This document shows, one piece after another, positions 23,173 to 36,047 of a stretch of DNA of 64,000 bases (its first letter is position 1; each line of letters begins with the position of its first letter). The DNA comes from Siphonodentalium dalli. Lineage: Eukaryota; Mollusca; Scaphopoda; Gadilida; Siphonodentaliidae. The stretch covers positions 65,463,031 through 65,527,030 of the forward strand of contig CP136065.1 of assembly GCA_032622095.1 (NCBI GenBank). Direction: 5' to 3'. The notes under the pieces are model-generated. The model did not search any database, was not told the DNA's origin, and saw only the letters and a program-made list of their open reading frames with translations. Made by a program: the position numbers and the translations under genes.

Positions 23173-24087
23173 GTGAGTTTTTTGACTGGATATGGCAGAG
23201 TTATGGAGTTAATCTCCTCTGCTTTGTTAGCCGCCTTAGACAGATTGAACGTTGTGGATACCCTTAGCTGGACACTACACCAGGCTAAGAGAGGCTTCGT
23301 GAATCTGTCTGTGGACTACCAGTTTGCTCCAGCAGTACCCTCTGCTGGCGGTAACGGGGAAGCTGGAACGCAGGCGACCAGATGCAGAAGAAGAGGCGGA
23401 GGAAGAAGACCCCATCCAGGAGAAAAAGGGACGCTGACAGAAGGGCCAAGTGGAGACAGGGGTGAGCTGAGACGACGTCCAGCTCTCCACCACCTGGCAG
23501 CTGATCTAGACGTCGACGACATTTCATCAGCCAGCAGGGACGCCGATCTCACCCCGGATGTAACTACCGTCGTCATTGAGGCAAGCGGTGACAGGGACGC
23601 CGATGTCACCCCGGACGTGCTTGCCGCCAGCTTTGATGTGGAGATGGACACCTTATCACCTCGGACACCGGAACTCCATCTAGACCCGGTGTCCCCCATC
23701 TCTACGAGTACTAACAACAACAGCGGATCCAGCCATTCCGCGGTGGAGATCCATGAAATCTACCAGAGTACTCTGGAGTTGATGGCTGAATCAAAAAGAA
23801 AAGGAGAAAAATGCGACCAGCAGATTCAGGCAGATTCAGCAAACCGAAACACTACTTACGGCCATGAATTCCGAATCAGAACCAAGAACAACAGCAGAAC
23901 AACAACAAAGAAGAAAAAAGAACAAAAAACATGTCTAGATCATTTTCACCAGTTCACCAATTTCATGTCACACCATTTCATGATAGCCATCAAAATTTCC
24001 CAAGTGGGTTGTAGGAGAGGGGCTCTGCCCCTTTCAAATACTCCCTGGTTAAGTCCAAAATTCCCAATAAATAAATACAACGTTTAG
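23173..24087 (+). CDS. Unrecognised ORF, copy 1 (possible ORF1-like protein)
   Basis: An open frame of 304 codons that I do not recognise. The first in-frame ATG is used; ATG at 23,203 is an alternative. The N-terminal ~55 residues look ordinary and weakly amphipathic (A-A-L-D-R-L-N-V-V-D). A basic Arg/Gly-rich stretch follows at about residues 75-95, then an acidic region with three D-x-T-P-D-V blocks (about residues 120-155), then V-E-M-D-T-L-x-P-x-T-P-E and an Asn/Ser-rich linker. The C-terminal ~60 residues overlap the conserved non-coding tail, so the true end may be earlier. A neighbouring frame in the basic part reads K-K-T-P-S-R-R-K-R-D, reminiscent of nucleic-acid-binding ORF1 proteins, which may mean a frameshift. 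The frame is partly preserved in copy 2, so the sequence was once translated. Confidence 0.4.
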   Translation: MSFLTGYGRVMELISSALLAALDRLNVVDTLSWTLHQAKRGFVNLSVDYQFAPAVPSAGGNGEAGTQATRCRRRGGGRRPHPGEKGTLTEGPSGDRGELRRRPALHHLAADLDVDDISSASRDADLTPDVTTVVIEASGDRDADVTPDVLAASFDVEMDTLSPRTPELHLDPVSPISTSTNNNSGSSHSAVEIHEIYQSTLELMAESKRKGEKCDQQIQADSANRNTTYGHEFRIRTKNNSRTTTKKKKEQKTCLDHFHQFTNFMSHHFMIAIKISQVGCRRGALPLSNTPWLSPKFPINKYNV

Positions 24088-24295
24088 TCTACATTCGAGC
24101 TCTGACCGCCGGTGGGATAAGACGTCCCAGATTGAGCGCTCCTGGACATCGCCCACTGGCGATCGGATTACTGACTTCAGCGGACAATGGTTTCGTCTAT
24201 AATCCCCGCTGAAGTCAGGCTCGTGCTGAGCGCAATCATATTGGATCACTGCCTGACCTGGAATTTAGATGGGTCAGACAGCCAAGTCTATCTGT

Positions 24296-24919
24296 TTTTG
24301 TCTTACCGGTTACACCAACAGGGTCCTTAGCAGGACCCTCTGTTGGTCGTAACCCGGTTGCTGGAGACCACCAGCAACCTGGGGATCCTGACAGAAGGAG
24401 GAAGAAGACCCCCCCCCTGAAGAAGGGACGCGGACAGGAGGGCCAAGTGGAAACAGGGGCGAGCCCAGAGACGCCCAGCTCCCCCACTTGGCCTCCGCCG
24501 ACGATGCCGCCGACGATATCACCACCAGAAGCAGGGACGCCGTTGACACTCCGGATGTCCCTAGCTGTTGTCGTCAACGAGGCCAGCGGAGACAGGGACG
24601 CCGATGTCACCCCGGACGTCCCGTCCCTACAGCAGATTTCGTGGTGGAGATGGACACGCTACTGCCAATGACACCGGAGTACCATCACATCCAGGTGTCC
24701 TCCATCTCCACCAGCGACAACAACAACAACACCGGTAACACCACCAGCAGATCTGCCGTTTCCATCGCAGACATGAATAACTTCTGCGATGACGTACTAA
24801 GATGGGCCAAGGAGATAAAGGAAACAGCTAGCAAAGGCACAGAAGAATCGTTAGCGGCAGCAGCAACAGCAACAACAACAACAACAGGAAACTTAAAGAA
24901 AAAATATAATAAGAAATAA
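24296..24919 (+). pseudogene. Unrecognised ORF, copy 2 (frameshifted duplicate)
   Basis: The same blocks as copy 1 appear in order but in two frames. E-A-S-G-D-R-D-A-D-V-T-P-D-V lies in the frame of 24,447-24,671. V-E-M-D-T-L-x-P-x-T-P-E, the S-I-S-T-S-x-N-N-N linker and a lysine-rich end lie in the frame of 24,488-24,919. At least one frameshift separates them, near 24,630. The conserved residues across the two copies, set against the divergent linkers, argue for past protein-level constraint. Confidence 0.45.
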
Positions 24920-25419
24920 CACAAATTGTCATCCATGTCTAGATCATCTTTTCACATCTCGTGTGTTATGTATGTTCATCATTTCATAACCCACACATCA
25001 TTCTAAAGTGGGTTGTAGGGAAGGGGTGCCGCCCCTTCCAAATCCTCCCGGGTCAAATCACAAATACCCAATAAATAAATAAAAAATTAGATGTTTAGTC
25101 TACGTTTCAACATTATTTTTGGATCCATAAATGCAACATTGAGATGAGAGGAGATGGCCGCTAAGTATGTCGGAACTTCATAAGTTCATCGCCTAATTAA
25201 AGAGTAAACATTTTGAGGTCGGGTTTATAATTTCATGGACACCACAAACAAATCAGACATGTGGACTATATGAATAAAATATATCACAGAACAATTTAAT
25301 ATCTTCCAACAGAACAGTTTCGGATACAATATCGATATTTTCCGATATTTCCAAATCTGTTTCGGTCGCTGATTCTGGATTTTTCATCCAGTTCAGTTTC
25401 GAGAATTCTAACAACACCT

Positions 25420-27560
25420 ATAGTCTGGTCGATGACCTAGCATGTTAGGTCCCTTGACCCAGAACACATTTGGACTAGGTTGGTTTGTATCCTCTATAGC
25501 ATATCCATAATCCGCTAAAATTCGCTTTGAGCATTTTTTTGTAATTCAAGATGGCGTCCAAGATGCCATTGATGCAATTATAGTGAGAAACTCTTGTGAT
25601 AAGTAAACACATGTTTACATTTTTTTGAAGCTAAGACATAACGTTACCTTTTTGTGCCGAAATTGGAACTCATCGTACAAGATGGCCGCTTTTTACTAAT
25701 ATCTTTAAGATAAGTTTCTGCTGGTTGGAAATGGTTGAGAATTGTGAATTTATGTTATATTTAGCATGTTAACTGACCATTGGAGCAATGAAATATGCCA
25801 TTCATGTGGTCCCAACCCCTATTGATCACTCAAAAGTTCGATTTTACAGAGCGTGGTTATAACATATCACAAACTATCACCATTAGGATTCTAGTCATAT
25901 TTCATCAAGAAATTGAAAGATATGTAAGGGATGCATTCTACTTTTTAAGCATATTCCAACTAAATGGTACCAAAATGTTCTCTTTGGCTCAAAATGGCTG
26001 CCAAAATATGTAAAATAGTAAATATTGTCCCAGCGTACCACGCAACCGCCTACAAGTTGTGGTTGATGCACACAATTGACTATTCTGTTTTATATACATT
26101 GAATACTAACATTCTGATGGACCTTGGTTAATTGCTATTATTTTAACCACTAAAATTACCAGAATTATTCGAATTTTTCTGTCACAAACTTGACATAAAA
26201 ATCGGCAAATAATCACTCTTCAGGTTTGAACCATTTTTTTCAAATAAAATGGAACAATCTTTATTATCAAAGGTGTTTATTGTTGTGATATGTGTTAAAT
26301 GTGTCACACTGAGGTATTTTAGACAAAATTACTCAAGATGGTTTGCACAATGGCAACCAAATTTGGTAAAATGTTGATTTGTCACATATATTCCGAACAC
26401 TATTCTCTGTTGTTCCGAAAAGGTGACTCATTTGGTTATTAAACATGCTACTTAATCAACTGAATGTTCCATTATGATTGTTCCAGTACCTTATGAGGCA
26501 TGACAAGTTAATTTTAAGGGATGCAGTGTGGATATTGCCGAAAACTTCTTTTGGGATTCTGTCCATGTTTGTGAACGGAAATGGGCTGAACATTGAAACG
26601 GAAGTGAGAGGGATCATATTATGTGCATGGCTACTCTGGCCCATCAAAATCAACATTGATCAATTAATACAATGTGTACGTTTGTTGACTGTGTGTTCTT
26701 AGGTGGGGTGAGCAGGTAAACAGGGAGTTATTGTATTCATGAATGATATGACTAGTTATTAAACGCTTGTTCCTAGAAGTACAGTGTTATTGCTGTTCCA
26801 TATTTACAAATCCGTATGTGCGTTCCATACGCATTCTCGTTGACGTAAAATGACGCACATGACGTTCGCCTCAACCATGAAACTGGAACTATTTAAATAA
26901 AAGAATCGTCACACATGACAAACTCGCCCTGTATGAGACTAAATAAACCTTCTAATCCTGTATCTAGGACGCGAAGCGTGTAATAAACACAGAACGACAT
27001 GATGTGTAAATGGGTTTGTCGATACGACACTCGTGCTGTCGCGGAAGGATAGAACTCGAGGCACAAGCGCCTCTCGTTCTATCCTTCCGCGACAGCACTC
27101 GTGCCGCATCGACAAACCCATTTACACACCGTGTCGTTCTGTGTATTTATGCAATGTGTGACTATATGGCCATGGATGGGGTGTCCATGTTGAGATGTAT
27201 AGGTATATAAGGAGTAGCTGTGTGGTCATGTGCGATGTGAACATGTGTACAGGAAGTGACTGTCTGGTAATTGAAGTGGTGTATGGATACAACGAGAGTA
27301 GCTACATTGTCCATATGTGTGTTGTTTATGTACATATGGAGTGACTATGTGGTAATGGGTGGGATGTACATGTGTACATTGGGTGGCTGTATTGTCATAG
27401 TGGGTGTATATTTATGCATGTGTTGCCTGTATGGCAATGGATGGGGTGTATGGATACATATGGAGTTGTTGTATGGTCAATGTGTATATGTGTACATGAA
27501 ATGACTGCACAGTCATTGTTGTTGAAGTGCATATGCATACCTGGAGTACATTTTGATGGC
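25420..27560 (+). mobile_element. Foldback family 2 (FB2), single-arm partial copy
   Basis: Sequence blocks match the left arm of the element at 40,470-45,860 in the same order: CAAGATGGCGTCC (about 25,549), GAAGCTAAGACATAA (shared with 56,530), CTTACAAGTTGTGGTTGAT-like (about 26,050), TCACAAACTTGACATAAA (about 26,183), and GGCATGACAAGTTAATTTTAA (about 26,496). The 42-bp minisatellite then fills about 27,150-27,560. No mirrored right arm follows, so the copy is truncated or half-deleted. An insertion at about 26,755-27,150 separates arm and minisatellite. Confidence 0.7.
26987..27144. repeat. Long hairpin inside the FB2 copy
   Basis: ACACAGAACGAC at 26,987 pairs with GTCGTTCTGTGT ending at 27,144. 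The stem continues through AAATGGGTTTGTCGAT / ATCGACAAACCCATTT and TGCTGTCGCGGAAGGATAG / CTATCCTTCCGCGACAGCA, leaving a tiny loop near ACAAG at about 27,063. Arms are about 75 bp with few mismatches. It is probably a palindromic MITE; a small-RNA precursor is possible but unsupported. Confidence 0.8.
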
Positions 27561-28269
27561 CATTATACAATGTGTCCATTAGCGAGTCCGTTAAAATATA
27601 GAATTGCAAAGGCATTACTTTTACACAGGTGAATCCACTATTCGTGTGTTGGCACAACCGTCTAATGTTCCACTTTCATTCGGATGCATGCTGCGAGCCA
27701 TGGAAACAAGCAAACAAACAAATAATATTTATGGCGTTTAGGCATTTGCTCGTTCCACTCAACATGAGGTGATAAACTGCCGATTGCTATAAAGCGTATT
27801 GACACTTTGATACGTCCGCTGGGCGACATTGACTGTTTTGTTGGCTGTGTGTTTTTCTCCAAGCATAAACAAATAATTACCAACCAAAGTGGGGATACCA
27901 TCAAATAGCTCTCTTCAGATAGACAGACTGGACGATTTGTTTAGAAGCTATAGGGTATATACCATGCCATGTCACATACAGTTGCGTGGGGTAAACAGCC
28001 ATGCTCTCTGTTTGTGTTTGCTCACGGGTTCCCAGTATCAGCCTATGTCCCCTAACAATGGGCTGTTGTTACCCACGGGCCTATATGCATGAGATTGATT
28101 ATACGTCTTCATGATACCAGAGAATACACTGATGCTGCTTAGGCATGAACTCTCGATTAGCTTGTCGCGAAATCGTATATATGATCCTGATATCATTACG
28201 TTATCCCACGGCATGTAACCGTCTGGATGACAAACTCAGTACGAAGCGAGAACAAAGATATAACCATTG

Positions 28270-31200
28270 TATTCACCCACATTAGTATAATATAGCATTC
28301 ATCCACATCAGTATACTAGATCACTCACCGACGTCAGTATATTATAGCAATCACCCACATCCGTATACTATAGCATTCACCCACATCAGTATACTATAGC
28401 TTTCACCCACATCAGTATAATATAGCATTCACCCACATCAGTATAATATAGCATTCACACACATCAGTATACTATACCATTCACCCACATCCGTATACTA
28501 TAGCATTCACCCACATCAGTATAATATAGCTTCCACCCACATCAGTATAATATAGCATTCACACACATCAGTATATTATAGCATTCACCCACATCAGTAT
28601 AATATAGCTTTCACCCACATCAGTATAATATAGCTTCCACCCACATCAGTATAATATAGCATTCACACGCATCAGTATATTATAGCATTCACCCACATCC
28701 GTATACTATAGCATTCACCCACATCAGTATAATATAGCTTCCACCCACATCAGTATAATATAGCATTCACACACATCAGTATACTATACCATTCACCCAC
28801 ATCCGTATACTATAGCATTCACCCACATCAGTATAATATAGCTTTCACCCACATCAGTATAATATAGCATTCACACACATCAGTATACTATACCATTCAC
28901 CCACATCCGTATACTATAGCATTCACCCACATCAGTATAATATAGCTTTCACCCACATCAGTATAATATAGCATTCACACACATCAGTATACTATACCAT
29001 TCACCCACATCCGTATACTATAGCATTCACCCACATCAGTATAATATAGCTTTCATCCACATCAGTATAATATAGCATTCACACACATCAGTATACTATA
29101 GCATCCACCCACATCAGTATAATATAGCATTCACACACATCAGTATAATATAGCATTCACACACATCAGTATACTATAGCATTCACCCACATCAGTATAC
29201 CATAGCATTCACCCACATCAGTATATTATAGCATTCAGCCACATCAGTATATTATAGCTTTCACCCACATCAGTATGATATAGCTTTCACCCACATCAGT
29301 ATAATATAGCATTCACCCACATCCGTATACTATAGCATTCACCCACATCAGTATAATATGGGTTTTCACCCACATCAGTATAATATAGCATTCACCCACA
29401 TCAGTATACTATACCATTCACCCACATCAGTTTAATATAGCTTTCACCCACATCAGTATACTATAGCATCCACCCACATCAGTATACTATACCATTCACC
29501 CACATCAGTTTAATATAGCTTTCACCCACATCAGTATAATATAGCATTCACCCACATCCGTATACTATAGCATTCACCCACATCAGTATAATATAGCTTT
29601 CACCCACATCAGTATAATATAGCTTTCACCCACATCAGTATACTATAGCATCCACCCACATCAGTATACTATACCATTCACCCACATCAGTTTAATATAG
29701 CTTTCACCCACATCAGTATAATATAGCATTCACCCACATCAGTATAATATAGCATTCACACACATCAGTATACTATAGCATTCACCCACATCAGTATACC
29801 ATAGCATTCACCCACATCAGTATATTATAGCATTCAGCCACATCAGTATATTATAGCTTTCACCCACATCAGTATAATATAGCTTTCACCCACATCAGTA
29901 TACTATAGCATCCACCCACATCAGTATACTATACCATTCACCCACATCAGTATAATATAGCTTTCACCCACATCAGTATACTATAGCATCCACCCACATC
30001 AGTATACTATACCATTCACCCACATCAGTTTAATATAGCATTCACCCACATCCGTATACTATACCATTCACCCACATCAGTATACTATAGCATTCACCCA
30101 CATCAGTATAATATAGCTTTCACCCACATCAGTATAATATAGCATTCACCCACATCCGTATACTATAGCATTCACCCACATCAGTATAATATAGCTTTCA
30201 CCCACATCAGTATACTATACCATTCACCCACATCAGTATACTATAGAATTCACCCACATCAGTATAATATAGCTTTCACCCACATCAGTATAATATAGCA
30301 TTCACCCACATCCGTATACTATAGCATTCACCCACATCAGTATAATATAGCTTTCACCCACATCAGTATACTATAGCATCCACCCACATCAGTATACTAT
30401 ACCATTCACCCACATCAGTTTAATATAGATTTCACCCACATCAGTATAATATAGCATTCACCCACATCCGTATACTATAGCATTCACCCACATCAGTATA
30501 ATATAGCTTTCACCCACATCAGTATAATATAGCTTTCACCCACATCAGTATAATATAGCTTTCACCCACATCCGTATACTATAGCATTCACCCACATCAG
30601 TATAATATAGCTTTCACCCACATCCGTATACTATAGCATTCACCCACATCAGTATACTATACCATTCACCCACATCAGTATAATATAGCTTTCACCCACA
30701 TCAGTATAATATAGCATTCACCCACATCCGTATACCATAGCATCCACCCACATCAGTATAATATAGCATTCACACACATCAGTATACTATAGCATCCACC
30801 CACATCCGTATACTATAGCATTCAGCCACATCAGTATATTGTAGCATTCAGCCACATCAGTATAATATAGCATTCACCACATCAGTATAATATAGCATTC
30901 ACCACATCAGTGTAATGTAGCATTCATCGACATCAGTATACTATAGCATTCACCCACATCAGTATATTATAGCATTCACCCACATCAGTATAATATAGCA
31001 TTCACCCACATCAGTATAATATAGCATTCACCCACATTAGTATAATATAGCATTCACCCACACCAGTATAATATAGCTTTCACCCACATTAGTATAATAT
31101 AGCATTCACACACATCAGTATACTATACCATTCACCCACATCAGTATACTATACCATTCACCCACATCAGTATAATATAGCTTTCACCCACATCAGTATA

Positions 31201-34168
31201 ATATAGCATTCACCCACATCCGTATACTATAGCATTCACACACATCAGTATACCATAGCATCCACCCACATCAGTATAATATAGCATTCACACACATCAG
31301 TATACTATAGCATCCACCCACATCCGTATACTATAGCATTCAGCCACATCAGTATATTGTAGCATTCAACCACATCAGTATAATATAGCATTCACCACAT
31401 CAGTATAATATAGCATTCACCACATCAGTGTAATGTAGCATTCATCGACATCAGTATACTATAGCATTCACCCACATCAGTATATTATAGCATTCACCCA
31501 CATCAGTATAATATATCATTCACCCACATCAGTATAATATAGCATTCACCCACATTAGTATAATATAGCATTCACCCACACCAGTATAATATAGCTTTCA
31601 CCCACATTAGTATAATATAGCATTCACACACATCAGTATAATATAGCATTCACCCACATCAGTATAATATAGCATTCACCCACATCAGTATATTATAGCA
31701 TTCACCCACATCAGTATACTATACCATTCACCCACATCAGTATACTATAGCATTCACCCACATCAGTATAATATAGCTTTCACCCACATCAGTATAATAT
31801 AGCATTCACACACATCAGTATACTATAGCATCCACCCACATCAGTATACTATAACATTCAGCCACATCCGTATACTATACCATTCAGCCACATCAGTATA
31901 TTGTAGCATTCACCCACATCAGTATAATATAGCTTTCACCCACATCAGTATAATATAGCATTCACCCACATCAGTATAATATAGCTTTCACCCACATCAG
32001 TATACTATAGCATTCACCCACATCAGTATACTATACCATTCACCCACATCAGTATACTATACCATTCACCCACATCAGTATACTATAGCATTCACCCACA
32101 TCAGTATACTATAGCATTCACACACATCAGTATATTATAGCATTCACCCACATCAGTATACTATACCATTCACCCACATCAGTATAATATAGCATTCACC
32201 CACATCAGTATAATATAGCATTCACACACATCAGTATACTATAGCATCCACCCACATCAGTATACTATAACATTCAGCCACATCCGTATACTATAGCATT
32301 CAGCCACATCAGTATATTGTTACTGTAGCATTCACCCACATCAGTATAATATAGCTTTCACCCATGTCAGTATAATATAGCATTCACCCACATCAGTATA
32401 ATATAGCTTTCACCCACATCAGTATACTATAGCATTCACCCACATCAGTATAATATAGCATTCACACACATCAGTATATTATAGCATTCACCCACATCAG
32501 TATAATATAGCTTTCACCCACATCAGTATAATATAGCATTCACACACATCAGTATACCATAGCATCCACCCACATCAGTATACTATAGCATTCACCCACA
32601 TCCGTATACTATAGCATTCAGCCACATCAGTATATTGTAGCATTCACCCACATCAGTATAATATAGCATTCACCCACACCAGTATACTATACCATTCACC
32701 ACATCAGTGTAATGTAGCATTCATCGACATCAGTATACTATAGCATTCACCCACATCAGTATATTATAGCATTCACCCACATCAGTATAATATAGCATTC
32801 ACCCACATCAGTATAATATAGCATTCACCCACATTAGTATAATATAGCATTCACCCACATCCGTATACTATAGCATTCACACACATCAGTATAATATAGC
32901 TTTCGCCCACATTAGTATAATATAGCATTCACACACATCAGTATAATATAGCATTCACCCACATCAGTATACTATAGCATTCACACACATCAGTATACTA
33001 TAGCATTCCCCCAAATCCGTATACTATAGGATTCACCCACATCAGTATACTATAGCATTCACCCACATCCGTATACTATAGAATTCACATACACCCGTAT
33101 ACTATAGTATTCACACACGTCAGTATACTATAGCATTCACCCACATCCGTATACTATAGCATTCACCCACATCAGTATAATATAGCATTCACCCAAATCC
33201 GTATACTATAGCATTCACCCACATCAGTATAATATAGCATTCACCCACATCCGTATACTATAGCATTCACCCACATCAGTATACTATAGCATTCACCCAC
33301 ATCAGTATACTATAGCATTCACCCACATCAGTATACTATAGCATTCACCCACATCAGTATACTATAGCATTCACACACGTCAGTATACTATAGCATTCAC
33401 CCACACCAGTATACTATAGCATTCACACACGTCAGTATACTATAGCATTCACCCACATCCGTATACTATAGCATTCACACACATCAGTATAATATAGCTT
33501 TCGCCCACATTAGTATAATATAGCATTCACCCACATCCGTATACTATAGCATTCACACACATCAGTATAATATAGCTTTCGCCCACATTAGTATAATATA
33601 GCATTCACACACATCAGTATAATATAGCATTCACCCACATCAGTATACTATAGCATTCACACACATCAGTATACTATAGCATTCCCCCAAATCCGTATAC
33701 TATAGGATTCACCCACATCAGTATACTATAGCATTCACCCACATCCGTATACTATAGAATTCACATACACCCGTATACTATAGTATTCACACACGTCAGT
33801 ATACTATAGCATTCACCCACATCCGTATACTATAGCATTCACCCACATCAGTATAATATAGCATTCACCCAAATCCGTATACTATAGCATTCACCCACAT
33901 CAGTATAATATAGCATTCACCCACATCCGTATACTATAGCATTCACCCACATCAGTATACTATAGCATTCACCCACATCAGTATACTATAGCATTCACCC
34001 ACATCAGTATACTATAGCATTCACCCACATCAGTATACTATAGCATTCACACACGTCAGTATACTATAGCATTCACCCACACCAGTATACTATAGCATTC
34101 ACACACGTCAGTATACTATAGCATTCACCCACATCAGAAAACTATAGCATTCACCCATATAAGCATAC
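28270..34168 (+). repeat. 26-bp satellite, right arm of FB1 (about 225 units)
   Basis: Unit CACCCACATCAGTATA plus ATATAGCATT, with variants CATCCG, CACACAC, AGCTTTC and TATACTATACC. Variants recur in blocks. A run with TTCCCCCAAATCC, AGGATTC and ACATACACCC is present at about 33,005-33,130 and again about 676 bp later. A run with CATTCATCGACATC recurs at about 30,921, 31,439 and 32,718. So the array grew partly by segmental duplication of 20-26 units. No genes are present, and it is not a CRISPR array because there are no unique spacers. Confidence 0.95.
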
Positions 34169-34211
34169 TGGCTATTATTGCAATACAAGTTCCTGTCCTG
34201 AGAAGAACGCT

Positions 34212-34332
34212 TACACCATGCTGCATTACACCATGCTACATAACACCCTGCGACAGTACACCATGCTACATTACACCATGCTACACCACACCATGCTATA
34301 TTACACCATGCTGCATTACACCATGCTACATT
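34212..34332 (+). repeat. 15-bp satellite, right arm of FB1
   Basis: About eight variants of ATTACACCATGCTAC, mirrored by the left-arm array at 21,911-22,048. It has not expanded as its neighbours have. Confidence 0.85.
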
Positions 34333-34472
34333 ACTACTAATGAAATTTAACCCACATGCACGACGGTTTGCGCGCGAAAACAATGGCCTAATACTATTGA
34401 GTCGGCGAGCTTCCAAAACATCGTATCATCAGTTTTTTGGCGAGAATTTATTTATTGTCGAATTTAAATATA

Positions 34473-36047
34473 TTGGTCATATTACACCCCATACTCATAC
34501 ATGTGTTCATATTACACCCCATACTCATCCATGTGGTCATATTACACCCTATACTCATCACTGTGGTCATATTACACCCCATACTCATCCGTGTGGTCAT
34601 ATCACACCCCATACTCATCACTGTGGTCATATCACACCCCATACTCATCACTGTGGTCATATTACACCCCATACTCATACATGTGGTCATATTACATCCC
34701 ATACTCATACGTGTGGTTATATTACACCCCATACTCACCACTGTGGTCATATTACACCCCATACTCATCACTGATGTCATATTACACCACATACTCATCC
34801 ATGTGGTCATATTACACCCCATACTAATCCGTGTGGTCATATTACACCCCATACTCATACACGTGGTCATACTACATCCCATACTCATCACTGTGGTCAT
34901 ATTACACCCCATACTCATCACTGTGGTCATATTACACCCCATATTCATACATGTGGTCATATTACACCCCATACGCATACGTGTGGTCATATTACACCCA
35001 TACTCATCAATGTTGTCATATTACACCCCATACACATCACTGGGGTCATATTACACCCCGTGCTCATCACTGTGGCCATATTACACCCCCATACTCATAC
35101 ATGTGGTCATACTACCCCCGTACTCATCACTGTGGTCATATTACACCCCATACTCATCCATGTGGTCATATTACACCCATACGCATCCGTGTGGTCATAT
35201 TACACCCCATACTCATACACGTGGTCATACTACACCACATACTCATCACTGTGGTCATATTACACCCCATACTCTCCCGTGTGGTCATATTACACCCCAT
35301 ACACATCCGTGTGGTCATATTACACACCAGACTCATCACTGTGGTCATATTACACCCCATACTCATCACTGTGGTCATATTACACCCCATACCCATATAT
35401 ATGGTCATATTACACCATACTCATACACGTGGTCATACTACACCCCATACTCATCCGTGTGGTCATATTACACCCCATACTCATCACTGTGGTCATATTA
35501 CACCCCATACTCATACACGTGGTCATATTACACCCCATACTCATACACGTGGTCATACTACACCCCATACTCATCACTGTGGTCATATCACACCCCATAC
35601 TCTCCACTGTGGTCATATTACACCCCATACTCATCACTGTTGTCATATTACACCCATACCCCATACTCATCACTGTGGTCATATTACGCCCCATACTCAT
35701 CCATGTGGTCATATTACACCCCATACTCATACATGTGGTCATTTTACACCCCATACTCACCACTGTGGTCATATCACACCCCATACTCATCACTGTTGTC
35801 ATATTACACCCATACTCATCCATGTGGTCATATTACATCCCATACTCACCCATGTGGTCATATTACATCCCATACTCATCCATGTGGTCATATTACATCC
35901 CATACTCATCACTGTGGTCATATTACACCCCATACTCATACATGTGGTCATATTACATCCCATACTCATCACTGTGGTCATATTACACCCTATACTCATC
36001 CGTGTGGTCATATTACACACCCATACTAATCCATCTGGTCATAATAA
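34473..36047 (+). repeat. 30-bp satellite, right arm of FB1 (about 52 units)
   Basis: Unit GGTCATATTACACCCCATAC plus TCATCACTGT, with CATGTG, CGTGTG and ACGTGG variants. Long open frames up to 530 codons cross it in several frames of both strands only because a stop-free 30-bp unit is repeated. The encoded His/Pro/Cys-, Ile/Leu- and Tyr/Ser-rich decapeptides are artefacts. Confidence 0.95.

Larger units (their letters stand above)
23158..25090 (+). repeat. Tandem pair of ~1-kb ORF-bearing units with hairpin and (AATA)n tails
   Basis: GTTTAGTC(C/T)A occurs at about 23,161, 24,083 and 25,093 and delimits two units of about 0.92 and 1.0 kb. Both end with GTGGGTTGTAGG, a GC hairpin (GAGGGGCTCTGCCCCTTT at about 24,016; GGAAGGGGTGCCGCCCCTTCC at about 25,019), then CCCAATAAATAAATA. 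Both are richer in G+C than the surrounding DNA. A stem-loop followed by a short AATA tail is how several LINE families (L2/CR1-like) end, so LINE-type mobilisation is a plausible inference. The units lie in the loop of FB1. Confidence 0.7.

Noticed and set aside
23316-23720. 134-codon minus-strand frame opposite the 23-kb ORF
   Set aside because: Antisense of the G+C-rich plus-strand ORF. The plus frame is preserved in the duplicate copy and the minus frame is not.
28270-34168. Possible CRISPR array
   Set aside because: The 26-bp units are contiguous with no unique spacers, the window is eukaryotic, and no cas genes are present. It is a satellite.
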